Assembly (NCBI RefSeq): GCF_020166395.1
Contig: NZ_JAIQXU010000018.1
Coordinates: forward strand, 47,133-111,132
Length of the DNA stretch: 64,000 nt
DNA from: Deinococcus betulae
GTDB taxonomy: Bacteria; Deinococcota; Deinococci; Deinococcales; Deinococcaceae
Direction of reading: 5' to 3'
A model generated the notes under the pieces. The model worked only from the letters and a program-made list of their open reading frames with translations, searched no databases and was not told where the DNA came from. The position numbers were made by a program, and so were the translations under genes. The stretch's first letter is position 1. Every line of letters begins with the position of its first letter. Shown here one piece after another: positions 21,340 to 29,869 of this stretch.

Positions 21340-21882
21340 CGCTCGGTGCGGACTGGGCTGATATCCAGCGTCACGCCAGCAGGGACAAAAAAGATCTCCA
21401 GGCCGCTGCTCAGAGCAGCACCTTAGGGCGAGCGGAGAGAGATAAACAGCGGTTGCAGAGTTAAGGGGGTGCCTCCCTGCCTCAACGTAACGGAAGACCG
21501 CTGCTTAGGAGGACATTTGTGCCCGGCCCCTTCCGGCTGCGAGAGCGCGGTGACGCCCCGACAATTAGAGATGACCCGGCCCCACCCGCCTGGTGAGGTC
21601 CGATATGGAGGCCGTCTGTTTCGTTTCCAAACCGGCAGAGCGCAGGGTTGCACACGCCACGCCCGGAACCCGTTGTGCTCCCCGTCGTATTGCGGCGCCG
21701 CTTTTCAAGTCCGCTCAGATTCAACCGGTGACAAAGACCATTGAAGCGGAATCCATATGATCCTTCGTGTACAGAGCCACAAGAAGGCCCAGCCGCTCAG
21801 GGCCAGGGTTTGAACATCCGCCACATCTGCGCCACACCGCTGCTCAGCTGCTGGCCCAACAGGGCAGTCCCCCAGTCAGAGG
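21340..21882. other. intergenic region containing a dispersed repeat
   Basis: 543 bp between the convergent methyltransferase and tam genes. I find no convincing frame or RNA gene. The right half is occupied by repeat copy D. The left part has only short inverted stretches (gctgctcagagcagc near 21405) that might help terminate the hrpB transcript. Confidence 0.5.
21603..21758 (-). repeat. dispersed ~156-bp repeat, copy D (reverse orientation)
   Basis: Read on the minus strand it starts atatggattccgcttcaatgg and ends ccatat. It contains the gagcggacttgaaaag and cggaatccgtat-type segments of the family in the right order. Its length matches copies A and C, but its sequence is more diverged. 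Confidence 0.65.
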
Positions 21883-22665
21883 TCAACCTCTCTGTGACCC
21901 TTTGTGCGCCGCAAACAGCACCCGCGTAAAGGCGTAATACAGGCGCTCGCCAGTAAATGCCGCCTTCAGCCGGGCGCGGTAAGCCGCCAGAAAGCGCTCG
22001 CCTGCCGCCCCGTCCAGCCGCGACAGATACGGCACCAGCGCCGTGCCGCGCGTCCAGTCAATCAGCCCTTCGGCGCCGTCCAGCACCACTGGATAGACCT
22101 TGCTCAGGGCCGTGATGTGCTGTCCACCCAGGGCGTCCAGCATCTCGGCGTATGCGGCGGGCGTCAGCACCGGCGAGGCGCCGTGGGCAGTGCCAAACCG
22201 GCTGTAGCCGCCCAGCTCAGCGGCAAACTCGTCGGCCGTCTCGCCCAGCAGGCGGTGACTGGGGTGGTCGTGGTTGGCCGGCACCTGCACCGCCAGCACG
22301 CCGCCGCCCCGTAGGTGGTTCCACAGCCGCGCCAGCAGGGCCGGGTGGTCCGGCAGCCACTGCAACGAGGCGTTGGCGTGAATCAGGTCAAAGTGGCCCT
22401 GCAACCCAGCGATATCGCCCTGCACGAACGTCAGATTTGGGGCGGCGCCGTGCGGTGCGCGCGCCAGCATCTCGGGGCTGCTGTCCAGCCCGGTCACCTG
22501 GGCCCCCGGAAAGCGCCGCGCCAGGGTCAGGGTGTGGTCGCCCGCGCCGCAGCCCAGGTCAACGATCTGCTCGTACGGCTGATCTGGAATCAGCGCGTGG
22601 AGATCGGCCACAGGAGCGCTGCGGGCCACTTTGAACTGGTCATAGGTCGCTGGATTCCAGGTCAT
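21883..22665 (-). CDS. tam: trans-aconitate 2-methyltransferase-like protein
   Basis: A 260-residue SAM methyltransferase opening MTWNPATYDQF, characteristic of Tam, which methylates trans-aconitate formed by spontaneous loss from cis-aconitate. Motif I is IVDLGCGAGDHTLTLA, and the ANASLQWLPDH segment is typical of the family. Length matches E. coli Tam (252). A TACGCT box lies six nucleotides before the ATG. Confidence 0.88.
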   Translation of the reverse strand: MTWNPATYDQFKVARSAPVADLHALIPDQPYEQIVDLGCGAGDHTLTLARRFPGAQVTGLDSSPEMLARAPHGAAPNLTFVQGDIAGLQGHFDLIHANASLQWLPDHPALLARLWNHLRGGGVLAVQVPANHDHPSHRLLGETADEFAAELGGYSRFGTAHGASPVLTPAAYAEMLDALGGQHITALSKVYPVVLDGAEGLIDWTRGTALVPYLSRLDGAAGERFLAAYRARLKAAFTGERLYYAFTRVLFAAHKGSQRG

Positions 22666-22671
22666 GACCTC

Positions 22672-22677
22672 AGCGTA
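22672..22677 (-). promoter_or_regulatory. -10 box TACGCT before tam
   Basis: On the minus strand it lies six nucleotides from the ATG at 22665. Confidence 0.5.
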
Positions 22678-22730
22678 GGCCGGTCCAGAGCCGAGGTGTC
22701 AGTACCCTGGTAGTGACAATAGGTAGGCCA

Positions 22731-22756
22731 TAAAAATCCCGCGCAGAGGCGGGATT
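22731..22756 (-). terminator. terminator after ddrA and its small partner
   Basis: An 8-bp stem AATCCCGC/GCGGGATT is followed on the minus strand by a run of five T. It lies just beyond the small membrane peptide gene. Confidence 0.75.
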
Positions 22757-22769
22757 CACAGGCTTAGGT

Positions 22770-22879
22770 TTACAGCAGCCGGGCCAGGGTGCCGCCCAGC
22801 AGCATCAGCAGCAGCAGGGACGCCGTGAAGGTCAGCAGTTGGCGCGATCCTGGGCGGCTCCGCTCATCGGTGTGCCGAA

Positions 22880-22883
<4 letters not shown>
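22770..22883 (-). CDS. 37-residue single-span membrane peptide coupled to ddrA
   Basis: A short frame whose ATG overlaps the ddrA stop as ATGA, the arrangement of translationally coupled genes. It begins MIRHTDERSRPGSRQ, continues with a hydrophobic stretch of about 20 residues (LLTFTASLLLLMLLGGTLA) and ends RLL. The charged, Arg-rich head and single span suggest an inner-membrane miniprotein with the head in the cytoplasm. It ends 14 bp before a clear terminator, so it is part of the ddrA transcript. I know of no function. Confidence 0.6.
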
Positions 22884-23482
<599 letters not shown>

Positions 23483-23488
23483 ATATTT

Positions 23489-23517
23489 AGTTTATAACAG
23501 AACGCGATTACGGTCAA
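23489..23517 (-). promoter_or_regulatory. ddrA promoter (TTGACC, 17 bp, TAAACT), leaderless
   Basis: On the minus strand TTGACC (23512-23517) and TAAACT (23489-23494) are 17 bp apart. Six nucleotides then lead to the ATG at 23482. The -35 box lies inside the damage operator. Confidence 0.7.
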
Positions 23518-23524
23518 GACAGAA
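23508..23524 (-). promoter_or_regulatory. radiation/desiccation response motif (DdrO operator)
   Basis: The 17-mer TTCTGTCTTGACCGTAA fits the RDRM pattern of two TTAYG/CRTAA half-sites separated by 7 bp, with one departure (C for A at position 3). In Deinococcus the repressor DdrO binds this motif until the metalloprotease PprI (IrrE) cleaves it. The site covers the -35 box of ddrA. Confidence 0.75.
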
Positions 23525-23597
23525 CGGGCCTCTGGTTCTTCTGCCGTTTGCCCGTCTGGATGTTCGACAGGTCCGTGCCTCTGGCCTCTGGCGCCGC

Positions 23598-23603
23598 TAG
23601 CAT
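23598..23603 (+). promoter_or_regulatory. -10 box TAGCAT before hisB
   Basis: It lies seven nucleotides upstream of the ATG at 23611. Divergent from the ddrA promoter about 100 bp away. Confidence 0.55.
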
Positions 23604-23610
23604 AGGCGGC

Positions 23611-24198
23611 ATGAGCCGTGCGGCCACCGTGACCCGAACCACCAGTGAGACGGACATCAGCGTTCGTCTGGACCTTGACAGCGCCGCCTACAGCCACCCC
23701 GAGACGGGCCACGGCTTCTTTGACCACATGCTGGACGCCCTAGCCCGCCACGCCCGCCTGGGCCTCACGGTCAAGGCGACTGGGGACCTGCACATCGAGC
23801 CGCATCACCTGATCGAAGACACCGGCATCACGCTGGGGCAGGCGCTTACGCAGGCGCTGGGGGACCGGCGGGGCATAGAGCGCTACGGCAGTGCCTTCGT
23901 GCCGATGGACGAGACGCTGGCGCACGTGGTCGTGGACCTCTCGGGCCGGGCCCACCTGGCTTTTGAGCCGGAGACGCTGGACGTGTGGGGCACGGCGGGC
24001 GGCATGACCCACTACCACCTGCGCGAGTTTCTGCGGGGGCTGTGCAACCACGGCGGCGTGACGCTGCATGTGCGGCTGCTGGCTGGGCGCGAGGCCCACC
24101 ACGTCATTGAGGCTGTCGTAAAAGCCCTGGCCCGCGCCCTGCGCGACGCGGTGGCGCTGACCTCAGACGCCCTGCCCAGCACCAAGGGCAGCCTGTGA
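23611..24198 (+). CDS. hisB: imidazoleglycerol-phosphate dehydratase
   Basis: A 195-residue enzyme of histidine biosynthesis that removes water from imidazole glycerol phosphate. Manganese-binding motifs are visible: GFFDHMLDALARHA, HHLIEDTGI, and the second-half counterparts GMTHYHLREFLRGLCNHGG and AHHVIEAVVKALARAL. There is no phosphatase domain, so it is the monofunctional form. hisH overlaps its end by 4 bp. Confidence 0.96.
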   Translation: MSRAATVTRTTSETDISVRLDLDSAAYSHPETGHGFFDHMLDALARHARLGLTVKATGDLHIEPHHLIEDTGITLGQALTQALGDRRGIERYGSAFVPMDETLAHVVVDLSGRAHLAFEPETLDVWGTAGGMTHYHLREFLRGLCNHGGVTLHVRLLAGREAHHVIEAVVKALARALRDAVALTSDALPSTKGSL

Positions 24199-24830
24199 GC
24201 GCGCCTGAAGTCCTGCTGCTGGATTACGGCGCAGGGAACGTGCGCAGCGCTGCCAAAGCCCTGGAGCGCGCGGGCATGGCCGTCAAGGTCAGCGCTGATC
24301 CGGCGGACGTGGCTGGGGCGCGCGCCGTGGTGGTGCCCGGTCAGGGCCATTTCCGGCAGGTGATGGAGGCGTTTGACGAAAGTGGCTTCCGCGCGCCGGT
24401 GCTGGCCGCCGCGCAGGCCGGCACGCCCCTGCTGGGGATCTGTGTGGGCATGCAGATGCTGCTGGAAGGTTCCGAGGAGGCTCCCGGCGTGGCGGGCCTG
24501 GGCCTGATTGGCGGCACGGTGCGCCGCTTTGAGCATGTGCCGGAACGGAAGGTGCCCCAGATGGGCTGGAACAGTCTGGACAAGGTCGGGAACAGCCCCC
24601 TGCTGCGTGACCTGGCCTGCCCGGCCTATGCCTACTTCGTTCACAGTTTTTACGTCCCCATTGAGACGGAGGTGGACGCTGGGGCCATCACAGAGTACGG
24701 CGTGCCCTTCTGGGCGGCGCTGAGCCAGGGCAACCTCCACGCCACGCAGTTTCACCCCGAGAAAAGCGGCGCGGTGGGGCTGGCGATTCTGGACCGGTTC
24801 CGGCGGTATGTGCTGGAGGAAAAAGAATAA
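24195..24830 (+). CDS. hisH: imidazole glycerol phosphate synthase, glutaminase subunit
   Basis: A 211-residue class I glutamine amidotransferase that supplies ammonia to HisF. The nucleophile Cys is in LLGICVGMQMLLEGSEE and the catalytic His in ATQFHPEKSG. The oxyanion segment VVPGQGHF is present. It starts with GTG inside the hisB stop, so the two are coupled. hisF is not in the window. Confidence 0.96.
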   Translation: MSAPEVLLLDYGAGNVRSAAKALERAGMAVKVSADPADVAGARAVVVPGQGHFRQVMEAFDESGFRAPVLAAAQAGTPLLGICVGMQMLLEGSEEAPGVAGLGLIGGTVRRFEHVPERKVPQMGWNSLDKVGNSPLLRDLACPAYAYFVHSFYVPIETEVDAGAITEYGVPFWAALSQGNLHATQFHPEKSGAVGLAILDRFRRYVLEEKE

Positions 24831-25065
24831 AGGGGGCGCGGCACCGTCGCGTTTTAACGGGTGCCTTAGCCCAGATTCAGCGGCTGGGTTGAGGCGGCGT
24901 TCTCTTGCAGTCCCTCCTGCGGTGCTGCCGAGAAGACTCTGGGTGCTCCTCTGAGGGGGTGGGGAGTCCAGTGGCAAAAGGACTCAGCCTCGCCAGTCCC
25001 GGCGCCCTTCTCCTGCTGTCCGGCCTTCTTGCCTGCCCCCATTGGCCTGGCCCCCCACTCTGCGG

Positions 25066-25071
25066 GACAAT
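25066..25071 (+). promoter_or_regulatory. -10 box GACAAT before ilvE
   Basis: Six nucleotides separate it from the ATG at 25078. The 200 bp upstream contain no T-box or leader peptide that I can recognise. Confidence 0.45.
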
Positions 25072-25077
25072 GGCGCC

Positions 25078-26124
25078 ATGACGAGCCAGACCCCCGCCGC
25101 CCGCCCGCCTGTGAATCTCGACTGGTCCACGCTGGGTTTCAGCTATATCCGCACCGATGAGCGGTATCTGTCGCACTGGCGCGGCGGCGCCTGGGACAGT
25201 GGCACGCTCACCCTGGACAACGTGCTGCACATCAGCGAGGGGTCCACGGCGCTGCACTACGGCCAGCAGTGCTTCGAGGGCCTCAAGGCCTACCGCGCCG
25301 CCGACGGCAGCGTGAATCTGTTTCGGCCTGACCGCAACGCCGCGCGCATGCAGGAAAGCTGCCGCCGCGTCCTGATGCCCGAAGTCAGCACCGAGCAGTT
25401 TATCGAGGCCTGCCGCCAGGTCGTCAGGGCCAACGACCACTGGATTCCCCCCCACGGCACCGGCGGCGCGCTGTATCTGCGGCCCTACGTGATTGGCGTG
25501 GGTGACAACATCGGCGTGCGCTCGGCGCCCGAGTTCCTGTTCGGGGTGTTCGCTATTCCTGTCGGGGCCTACTTCAAGGGTGGGCTGACGCCCCACAACT
25601 TCATCACGTCCGGGTATGACCGCGCCGCGCCGCAGGGAACCGGCGCCGCCAAGGTGGGCGGCAACTACGCCGCCAGCCTGCTGCCAGGCCTGGAGGCCAA
25701 GCAGCGCCAGTTCGCCGACGCCATCTACCTGGACCCCGCCACCCACACCAAGATTGAAGAGGTAGGGGCGGCCAACTTCTTTGCCATTACCAGGGACGGG
25801 CAGAGCTTCGTGACCCCCCAGTCGCCCAGCATCCTGCCCAGCATCACCAAGTACAGCCTGCTGCACCTGGCCGAACACCGCCTGGGCCTGAATGTGGTTG
25901 AAGGCGACGTGCTCATTGACGACCTTGACCAGTACAGCGAGGCGGGGGCGTGTGGCACGGCGGCTGTCATCACGCCTATCGGCGGCATTCAGCACGGCGA
26001 CGACTTTCACGTTTTCTACAGCGAAACCGAGGTTGGGCCGGTTACCCGCCGCCTGTACGACGAACTGACCGGTATTCAGTTTGGCGACCGCCCTGCGCCC
26101 GAAGGCTGGCTCGTCCAGGTGTAA
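25078..26124 (+). CDS. ilvE: branched-chain amino acid aminotransferase
   Basis: A 348-residue fold-type IV PLP enzyme catalysing the last step of Leu, Ile and Val synthesis. The active-site Lys is in AAKVGGNYAASL. Substrate and cofactor loops include ALHYGQQCFEGLKAYR, LYLRPYVIGVG and the C-terminal AGACGTAAVITPIGG. The length is that of the larger (about 350 residue) IlvE type. It stands alone and ends before a strong shared terminator. Confidence 0.95.
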   Translation: MTSQTPAARPPVNLDWSTLGFSYIRTDERYLSHWRGGAWDSGTLTLDNVLHISEGSTALHYGQQCFEGLKAYRAADGSVNLFRPDRNAARMQESCRRVLMPEVSTEQFIEACRQVVRANDHWIPPHGTGGALYLRPYVIGVGDNIGVRSAPEFLFGVFAIPVGAYFKGGLTPHNFITSGYDRAAPQGTGAAKVGGNYAASLLPGLEAKQRQFADAIYLDPATHTKIEEVGAANFFAITRDGQSFVTPQSPSILPSITKYSLLHLAEHRLGLNVVEGDVLIDDLDQYSEAGACGTAAVITPIGGIQHGDDFHVFYSETEVGPVTRRLYDELTGIQFGDRPAPEGWLVQV

Positions 26125-26186
26125 AGCAGAGTGAGAGAGGCCGGGCGTGGGAGGGGAGACCTGACCGCGCCCTGCCTCTGGAAGAA

Positions 26187-26222
26187 CGAGAGACCTGCCG
26201 TTCATGTCTGGCAGGTCTCTCG
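26187..26222. terminator. bidirectional terminator between ilvE and a TetR gene
   Basis: A perfect 13-bp stem (cgagagacctgcc with its complement) has a 10-nt loop. A T-run follows at 26239 on the plus side. Confidence 0.75.
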
Positions 26223-26241
26223 CGTCCTCTCTCCTGGTTTT

Positions 26242-26886
26242 TTACCTCACCTGATCGCGCGCCGTCGCCTCTGGGGCCAGGGCGCCGTGCATCAGCAGGC
26301 TGAACCGCTCTTGCCAGTCACGCAGCACATCACGCTGATCTCGGTGCCCACCGTGTAACAGGGCCAGGATAAAAGCGTCCACCAGCAGGGCGCTCAGCAT
26401 CTGCACGTTGGCTTCGGGGCGCAGGCGACCCTGGGCCTGCATGGCCAGCAGGACCGGTTGCACCAGCGCCGCCAGGGTGATGGCGGTGCGCAGGCCATCG
26501 CCGGGGCGGGTGGCGGGAACGGTAGCGCCCTCAGGCGGGGCGCCCAGCACCGCCTGACCCACCGCGCCCACCAGATGCCGGTAGCGCACCCCCAGGTCCG
26601 CCATGCGGGCGGTGACCTTGTCCCAGACGAGCTGGGGGTTGGCCCCGGCGGTGAGGCGTTCCAGGGCGTCGTCGCGGCTGGCCTGCACCGCCTTTTCAAA
26701 GTGAGCCAGGAGCATATGCACCTTGCTGGGAAAATAGCGGTAGAGGTTGGTGCGGCTGACATACGCCGCCTGCGCAATGTCCTGCGCGCTGATAGCGTCC
26801 AGGCCGCTGCGCGCAAACAGTTCAAAGGCCGCCCGCGCGATGCGCTCGCGCCGGGCCTCATCCTGTTCCTGCCGGTCCACCTTCAC
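26242..26886 (-). CDS. TetR-family transcriptional regulator
   Basis: A 214-residue regulator. The N-terminal helix-turn-helix spans residues 12-58 ([17 protein letters not shown], then [24 protein letters not shown]), and the ligand-binding half is helical and unassigned. The GTG at 26886 is chosen because a TACACT box lies six nucleotides before it. Its neighbours are ilvE and the hibernation factor; neither is an obvious target. Confidence 0.9.
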   Translation of the reverse strand: MKVDRQEQDEARRERIARAAFELFARSGLDAISAQDIAQAAYVSRTNLYRYFPSKVHMLLAHFEKAVQASRDDALERLTAGANPQLVWDKVTARMADLGVRYRHLVGAVGQAVLGAPPEGATVPATRPGDGLRTAITLAALVQPVLLAMQAQGRLRPEANVQMLSALLVDAFILALLHGGHRDQRDVLRDWQERFSLLMHGALAPEATARDQVR

Positions 26887-26892
26887 AGGCCC

Positions 26893-26898
26893 AGTGTA
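26893..26898 (-). promoter_or_regulatory. -10 box TACACT before the TetR gene
   Basis: Minus-strand hexamer six nucleotides from the GTG start at 26886. Confidence 0.6.
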
Positions 26899-27098
26899 GC
26901 GCCGCCCCTAGTCCTTGCCGGTGAGCGGGTCTTCACGCAGCCGGGGTACCGCCGGGGGCGGCGCACTCCACTCCGGAGCATACCCCGTCACCTGTGGCCA
27001 GCGCTGTAAGAGAACCGCATGACAGTCTCATGACCCTGGGCCTAGAGTGGGTCACCGGAGCCTACCCTTCCCTCCGGCAAAAGGACGAGGTGAAAGCC

Positions 27099-27665
27099 GT
27101 GCATATCTATAAGCTGTCGGGCCGGAACGTTGATGTCACTGACGCCATGCGGGACTACGTCGAGGAGAAGCTCTCTCGCCTAGACCGTTTCAATGACCAG
27201 ATTACCGACGCTAGGGTCACCCTCACGGTGCGGGACGTGCGCGACGCCGCGCGGCGCAACCGGGTTGAGGTACAGCTGAACGTTCCACACGGCATTATCC
27301 GCGCCGAAGAACACCACGCCGACATGTACGCAGCCATTGACCGCGCCGGCGACGTGCTGGAGCGGCAACTGCGCAAGTTCAAGACCCGGTATCTCAAGCA
27401 CCGTCACGACGCCGCGCCCCAGCCCGAGCCGGGCCCTGCCGAGGCCGATGTGGACGCGGGCCTGGACGATGTGACCGAGTTCGTGCCCGAAATTGTGCGC
27501 CAGAAGCGCTTTGACCTGCGCCCCATGAGCCCCGAGGACGCCGTGGCCCAGATGGAAGCCCTGGGCCACGACTTTTATGTGTTCATGCACATGGACACCG
27601 GCAGCTGCGGCGTGGTGTACCGCCGCAAAGACGGTCACTACGGCCTGATTGAACCCAATGCCTGA
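27099..27665 (+). CDS. hpf: ribosome hibernation promoting factor, long form
   Basis: A 188-residue protein that inactivates and dimerises ribosomes in stationary or stressed cells. The N-terminal domain binds the decoding centre (HIYKLSGRNVDVTDAMRDYVEEKL; AEEHHADMYAAIDRAGDVLERQLRK). A 40-residue acidic linker leads to the C-terminal dimerisation domain (VRQKRFDLRPMSPEDAVAQMEALGHDFYVF, GVVYRRKDGHYGLIEP). The GTG at 27099 is chosen because the protein then begins at the canonical MHIYKLSG and a gaggtg site precedes it. Confidence 0.94.
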   Translation: MHIYKLSGRNVDVTDAMRDYVEEKLSRLDRFNDQITDARVTLTVRDVRDAARRNRVEVQLNVPHGIIRAEEHHADMYAAIDRAGDVLERQLRKFKTRYLKHRHDAAPQPEPGPAEADVDAGLDDVTEFVPEIVRQKRFDLRPMSPEDAVAQMEALGHDFYVFMHMDTGSCGVVYRRKDGHYGLIEPNA

Positions 27666-27765
27666 TTGAACCGAGCGACTGATTGAAAAGCGTCTGAGCG
27701 CGCCGGGCTAAGCGGGGGCACCTCCAGGGGTTGTCCCCGCCGCCCTGTGGTGAGTGCCTATCTGC

Positions 27766-27771
27766 TACCCT
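27766..27771 (+). promoter_or_regulatory. -10 box TACCCT before the butyrate-kinase-like gene
   Basis: Eight nucleotides separate it from the GTG at 27780. Confidence 0.5.
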
Positions 27772-27779
27772 GCGGCGTT

Positions 27780-28895
27780 GTGATCGCCCACGTGATCAAT
27801 CCCGGAACCAGCGGCGTGAAACTCGCGTGCGCGACCCTTAGGCCCAGTGTCAATCCGGCGCTGCCTGGTCAGCTGCACCTGGAGCTGACCCGCGCCGAGC
27901 TGCCGCTGGCCGCGCCCCCCAGCGCCGCCCAGGTGCCCGAATTGGCCCAGGCCATCCTGGACCTGACGGCGGCCTGGCCGGCCCCGGACGCGGTGGTGGG
28001 CCGGGGCGGGTTTATTGGCCGGGTGCCCACTGGCACCTACCGCGTGACCGACGAACTGGCTGCCTGCGCGGTGCGCGGTGAGGGCGCCTTTGATCCGCCC
28101 AACCTGGGCGGGCCGCTGGCGCTGGCGCTGGCGGGACACTGGGGCGTGCCGGCGTTTATCGTGGACCCGCAAAGCGCCGACGAACTGCTGCCCGAGGCCC
28201 GCGCCACTGGCCTGCGCGGCGTGACGCGGCGCGGTGAATTTCACGCCCTGAACGCCCGCGCGGTGGCCCGGCGCGCGGCGCACGAGGTCGGGAAACGCTT
28301 TCACGAGGCCCGCGTGGTCGTGGCGCACCTGGGAGCCACGACCAGCGTGACCGCCTTTGACCAGGGCCGGGCGGTGGACACCACCGGCTCGGGGGCGGAC
28401 GGCGGGCCGCTGGGCGCCATGCAGAGTGGCCCTGTGCCGCCGCGCGCCCTGGTGCGCCTGACCCAGACCCACGGTGACCGCACCCTGACCCACCTGGCCT
28501 GCGAGGGCGGCTTTCTGGCCCTGACTGGCAGCGCCAACCTGCGTGACCTGGAAGCCCGCGCTCCCGGCGACCCCGAGGTGCAGGCGGCGGCCGCCACCTT
28601 CGTGCATCAGGTGGCCAAGGCCATCGGCGAGCAGACCGGCGCCCTCAGTGGCCGCCCCGACGCCCTGGTGCTGACGGGCGGTATTGCCCGCTGGGAAGAT
28701 CTGGCCGACCGCATCGAGCGCCGGGTGGCCTGGATGGCCCCGGTGTTTATTATTCCCGGCGAACTGGAACTGGAAGCGCTGGCCGAGGGTGCCGGGCGCG
28801 TGTTGCTGGGGCTGGAAGCTGCGCGGGACTGGACGCCGCCTGCTGGGCCTGGGGAAAAGCCTGTGGTCGCTGGAGACAGCCGTGGCCCGGCGTAG
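27780..28895 (+). CDS. butyrate kinase-like acyl kinase
   Basis: A 371-residue protein of the acetate/butyrate kinase (ASKHA) superfamily. It opens IAHVINPGTSGVKLA, the nucleotide-phosphate loop of this fold. A phosphate segment VVAHLGATTSVTAFDQGRAVDTTGSGADGG and an adenosine segment VLTGGIARWEDLADRI follow. Such enzymes make acyl phosphates from carboxylic acids and ATP. No phosphotransbutyrylase partner is nearby, so the substrate is uncertain. The next gene overlaps its end. Confidence 0.82.
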   Translation: MIAHVINPGTSGVKLACATLRPSVNPALPGQLHLELTRAELPLAAPPSAAQVPELAQAILDLTAAWPAPDAVVGRGGFIGRVPTGTYRVTDELAACAVRGEGAFDPPNLGGPLALALAGHWGVPAFIVDPQSADELLPEARATGLRGVTRRGEFHALNARAVARRAAHEVGKRFHEARVVVAHLGATTSVTAFDQGRAVDTTGSGADGGPLGAMQSGPVPPRALVRLTQTHGDRTLTHLACEGGFLALTGSANLRDLEARAPGDPEVQAAAATFVHQVAKAIGEQTGALSGRPDALVLTGGIARWEDLADRIERRVAWMAPVFIIPGELELEALAEGAGRVLLGLEAARDWTPPAGPGEKPVVAGDSRGPA

Positions 28896-29253
28896 ACCCT
28901 CGCGCGCGCCGGACCCCATTCGGGCGACCAGCATGTGGCGCGTGGACCAGGTGTTTCTAACGCGGCGCGGCGTGCGCGTAGAGGTGATCTGCTCGCTGGT
29001 CAATGACCAGGGGGGGCTGCGCAACCTGTCGGTCACGGCGCCCACCGATGACCCGGTGACAGCCGTGCGTCACGCCGCGCGCTTTATCGCGGGCAAGGGC
29101 AACGTCAGCGGTGCGCGGCAAGCCCGCGTGCGCTGGGCGCGCGAGCAGGCCACCACCGAGCAGGATGCCCTGATCCGGGACCGGCTGCTGGAAGATGAAT
29201 TTCTCGACGAGTTTGAAGAGACTCTTTCGGCAGTCCGCGACCAGCAGCGCTAG
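28882..29253 (+). CDS. conserved hypothetical protein
   Basis: A 123-residue protein with an Arg-rich N-terminus, then WRVDQVFLTRRGVRVEVICSLVNDQGGLRNLSVTAP and a highly charged helical C-terminus (EDEFLDEFEETLSAV). I recognise no family. The GTG at 28882 has a ggag site 7 nt upstream and overlaps the kinase gene by 14 bp. An ATG at 28933 is the alternative start. Probably co-transcribed with the kinase. Confidence 0.65.
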   Translation: MARRRPSRAPDPIRATSMWRVDQVFLTRRGVRVEVICSLVNDQGGLRNLSVTAPTDDPVTAVRHAARFIAGKGNVSGARQARVRWAREQATTEQDALIRDRLLEDEFLDEFEETLSAVRDQQR

Positions 29254-29315
29254 CAACTGACAGCGAAAAGTGCTTATAGCCTTGTTACGATGAACGCTCA
29301 AGGTGAGCAGAGATC

Positions 29316-29470
29316 GTATGGGTGCGGTCTGTTTCGTTGAGAAACCCGGCGAGCGCCGGTCTGCACATTCCATGCCCGAAACCCGCTGGGCTCCTTCTCG
29401 CTCTGAGGCGCAGTTTTGCAAATCCGCTCTGATTCAAGCGTTTTTGTAAGTGGTTGAATCGGAGTCCGGC
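29316..29470 (-). repeat. dispersed ~156-bp repeat, copy E (reverse orientation)
   Basis: On the minus strand it reads ggactccgattcaacc, then gaatcagagcggatttgc, cagagcgagaaggag and acgaaacagaccgcac. These are the family's blocks in order, with the terminal ggactccgatt intact. Confidence 0.7.
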
Positions 29471-29688
29471 TCAGAAGACAAAGGCTTTGGCCTGGCTCTG
29501 GAACGTTGGTCATGCTGTTCATTGGACGTAGCGAGCAGAGTGGCTGTGCGGAGCAGCTGGAGTGATCGGCTGCTGTTGCAGGCCCGTTATGCAGAGAATT
29601 CCTTGGGGCCGTGGGGTGCCAGATCAGGAAAGGACGGCCGCCAGCCGCTTTGCTGATAAGGCTTTCGCCCCTGGAGTGTGCAACAACG

Positions 29689-29810
29689 GTTTAATTCAAG
29701 TGGTCCTCAAAAGCTGAGCGGCAGCCAGAGGCGAAGAAAACGAATTGACGGGCGTGACGTTGGCAACCCCATTCCGTTTCAAGTGCTAAACGAAACAGAT
29801 GAAATCCGTC
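29689..29810 (+). repeat. dispersed repeat, diverged copy G
   Basis: Forward orientation. The right half is recognisable (ggcgtgacgttggcaac, ccgtttc, gctaaacgaaacagatgaaatccgtc). The left end is eroded to ttaattcaag and aagctgagcgg. Confidence 0.5.
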
Positions 29811-29857
29811 TAACGGCGCGGCCACACGCCTTACCATGCGCCTTGGCCTTCCCCTGG

Positions 29858-29863
29858 TACACT
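29858..29863 (+). promoter_or_regulatory. -10 box TACACT before tsaD
   Basis: It lies six nucleotides before the GTG at 29870. This sets the start and excludes a longer frame running through repeat copy G. Confidence 0.65.
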
Positions 29864-29869
29864 CCGCCG

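Larger units (their letters stand above)
29254..29869. other. 616-bp intergenic region with two repeat copies
   Basis: No convincing gene lies between the hypothetical protein and tsaD. The left third is repeat copy E in reverse orientation and the right part is a diverged copy G in forward orientation. The 220 bp between them show no frame or hairpin that I can assign. The tsaD promoter is at the right edge. Confidence 0.5.

Noticed and set aside
24840..24865. GGCACC/GGTGCC inverted repeat after hisH as a terminator.
   Set aside because: The stem is only six pairs with a 14-nt loop and no T-run follows. Evidence is too weak to list.
24866..25077. A T-box or leader-peptide attenuator before ilvE.
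   Set aside because: No T-box core sequence or run of Leu/Ile/Val codons is visible. A -10 box six nucleotides from the ATG argues for a leaderless message.
24877..26205. A 442-codon open frame antisense to ilvE, and similar long antisense frames over fadN, fadD, clpA and hrpB.
   Set aside because: These are the expected by-product of high-GC codon use. The sense frames carry complete catalytic motifs and the antisense ones carry none.
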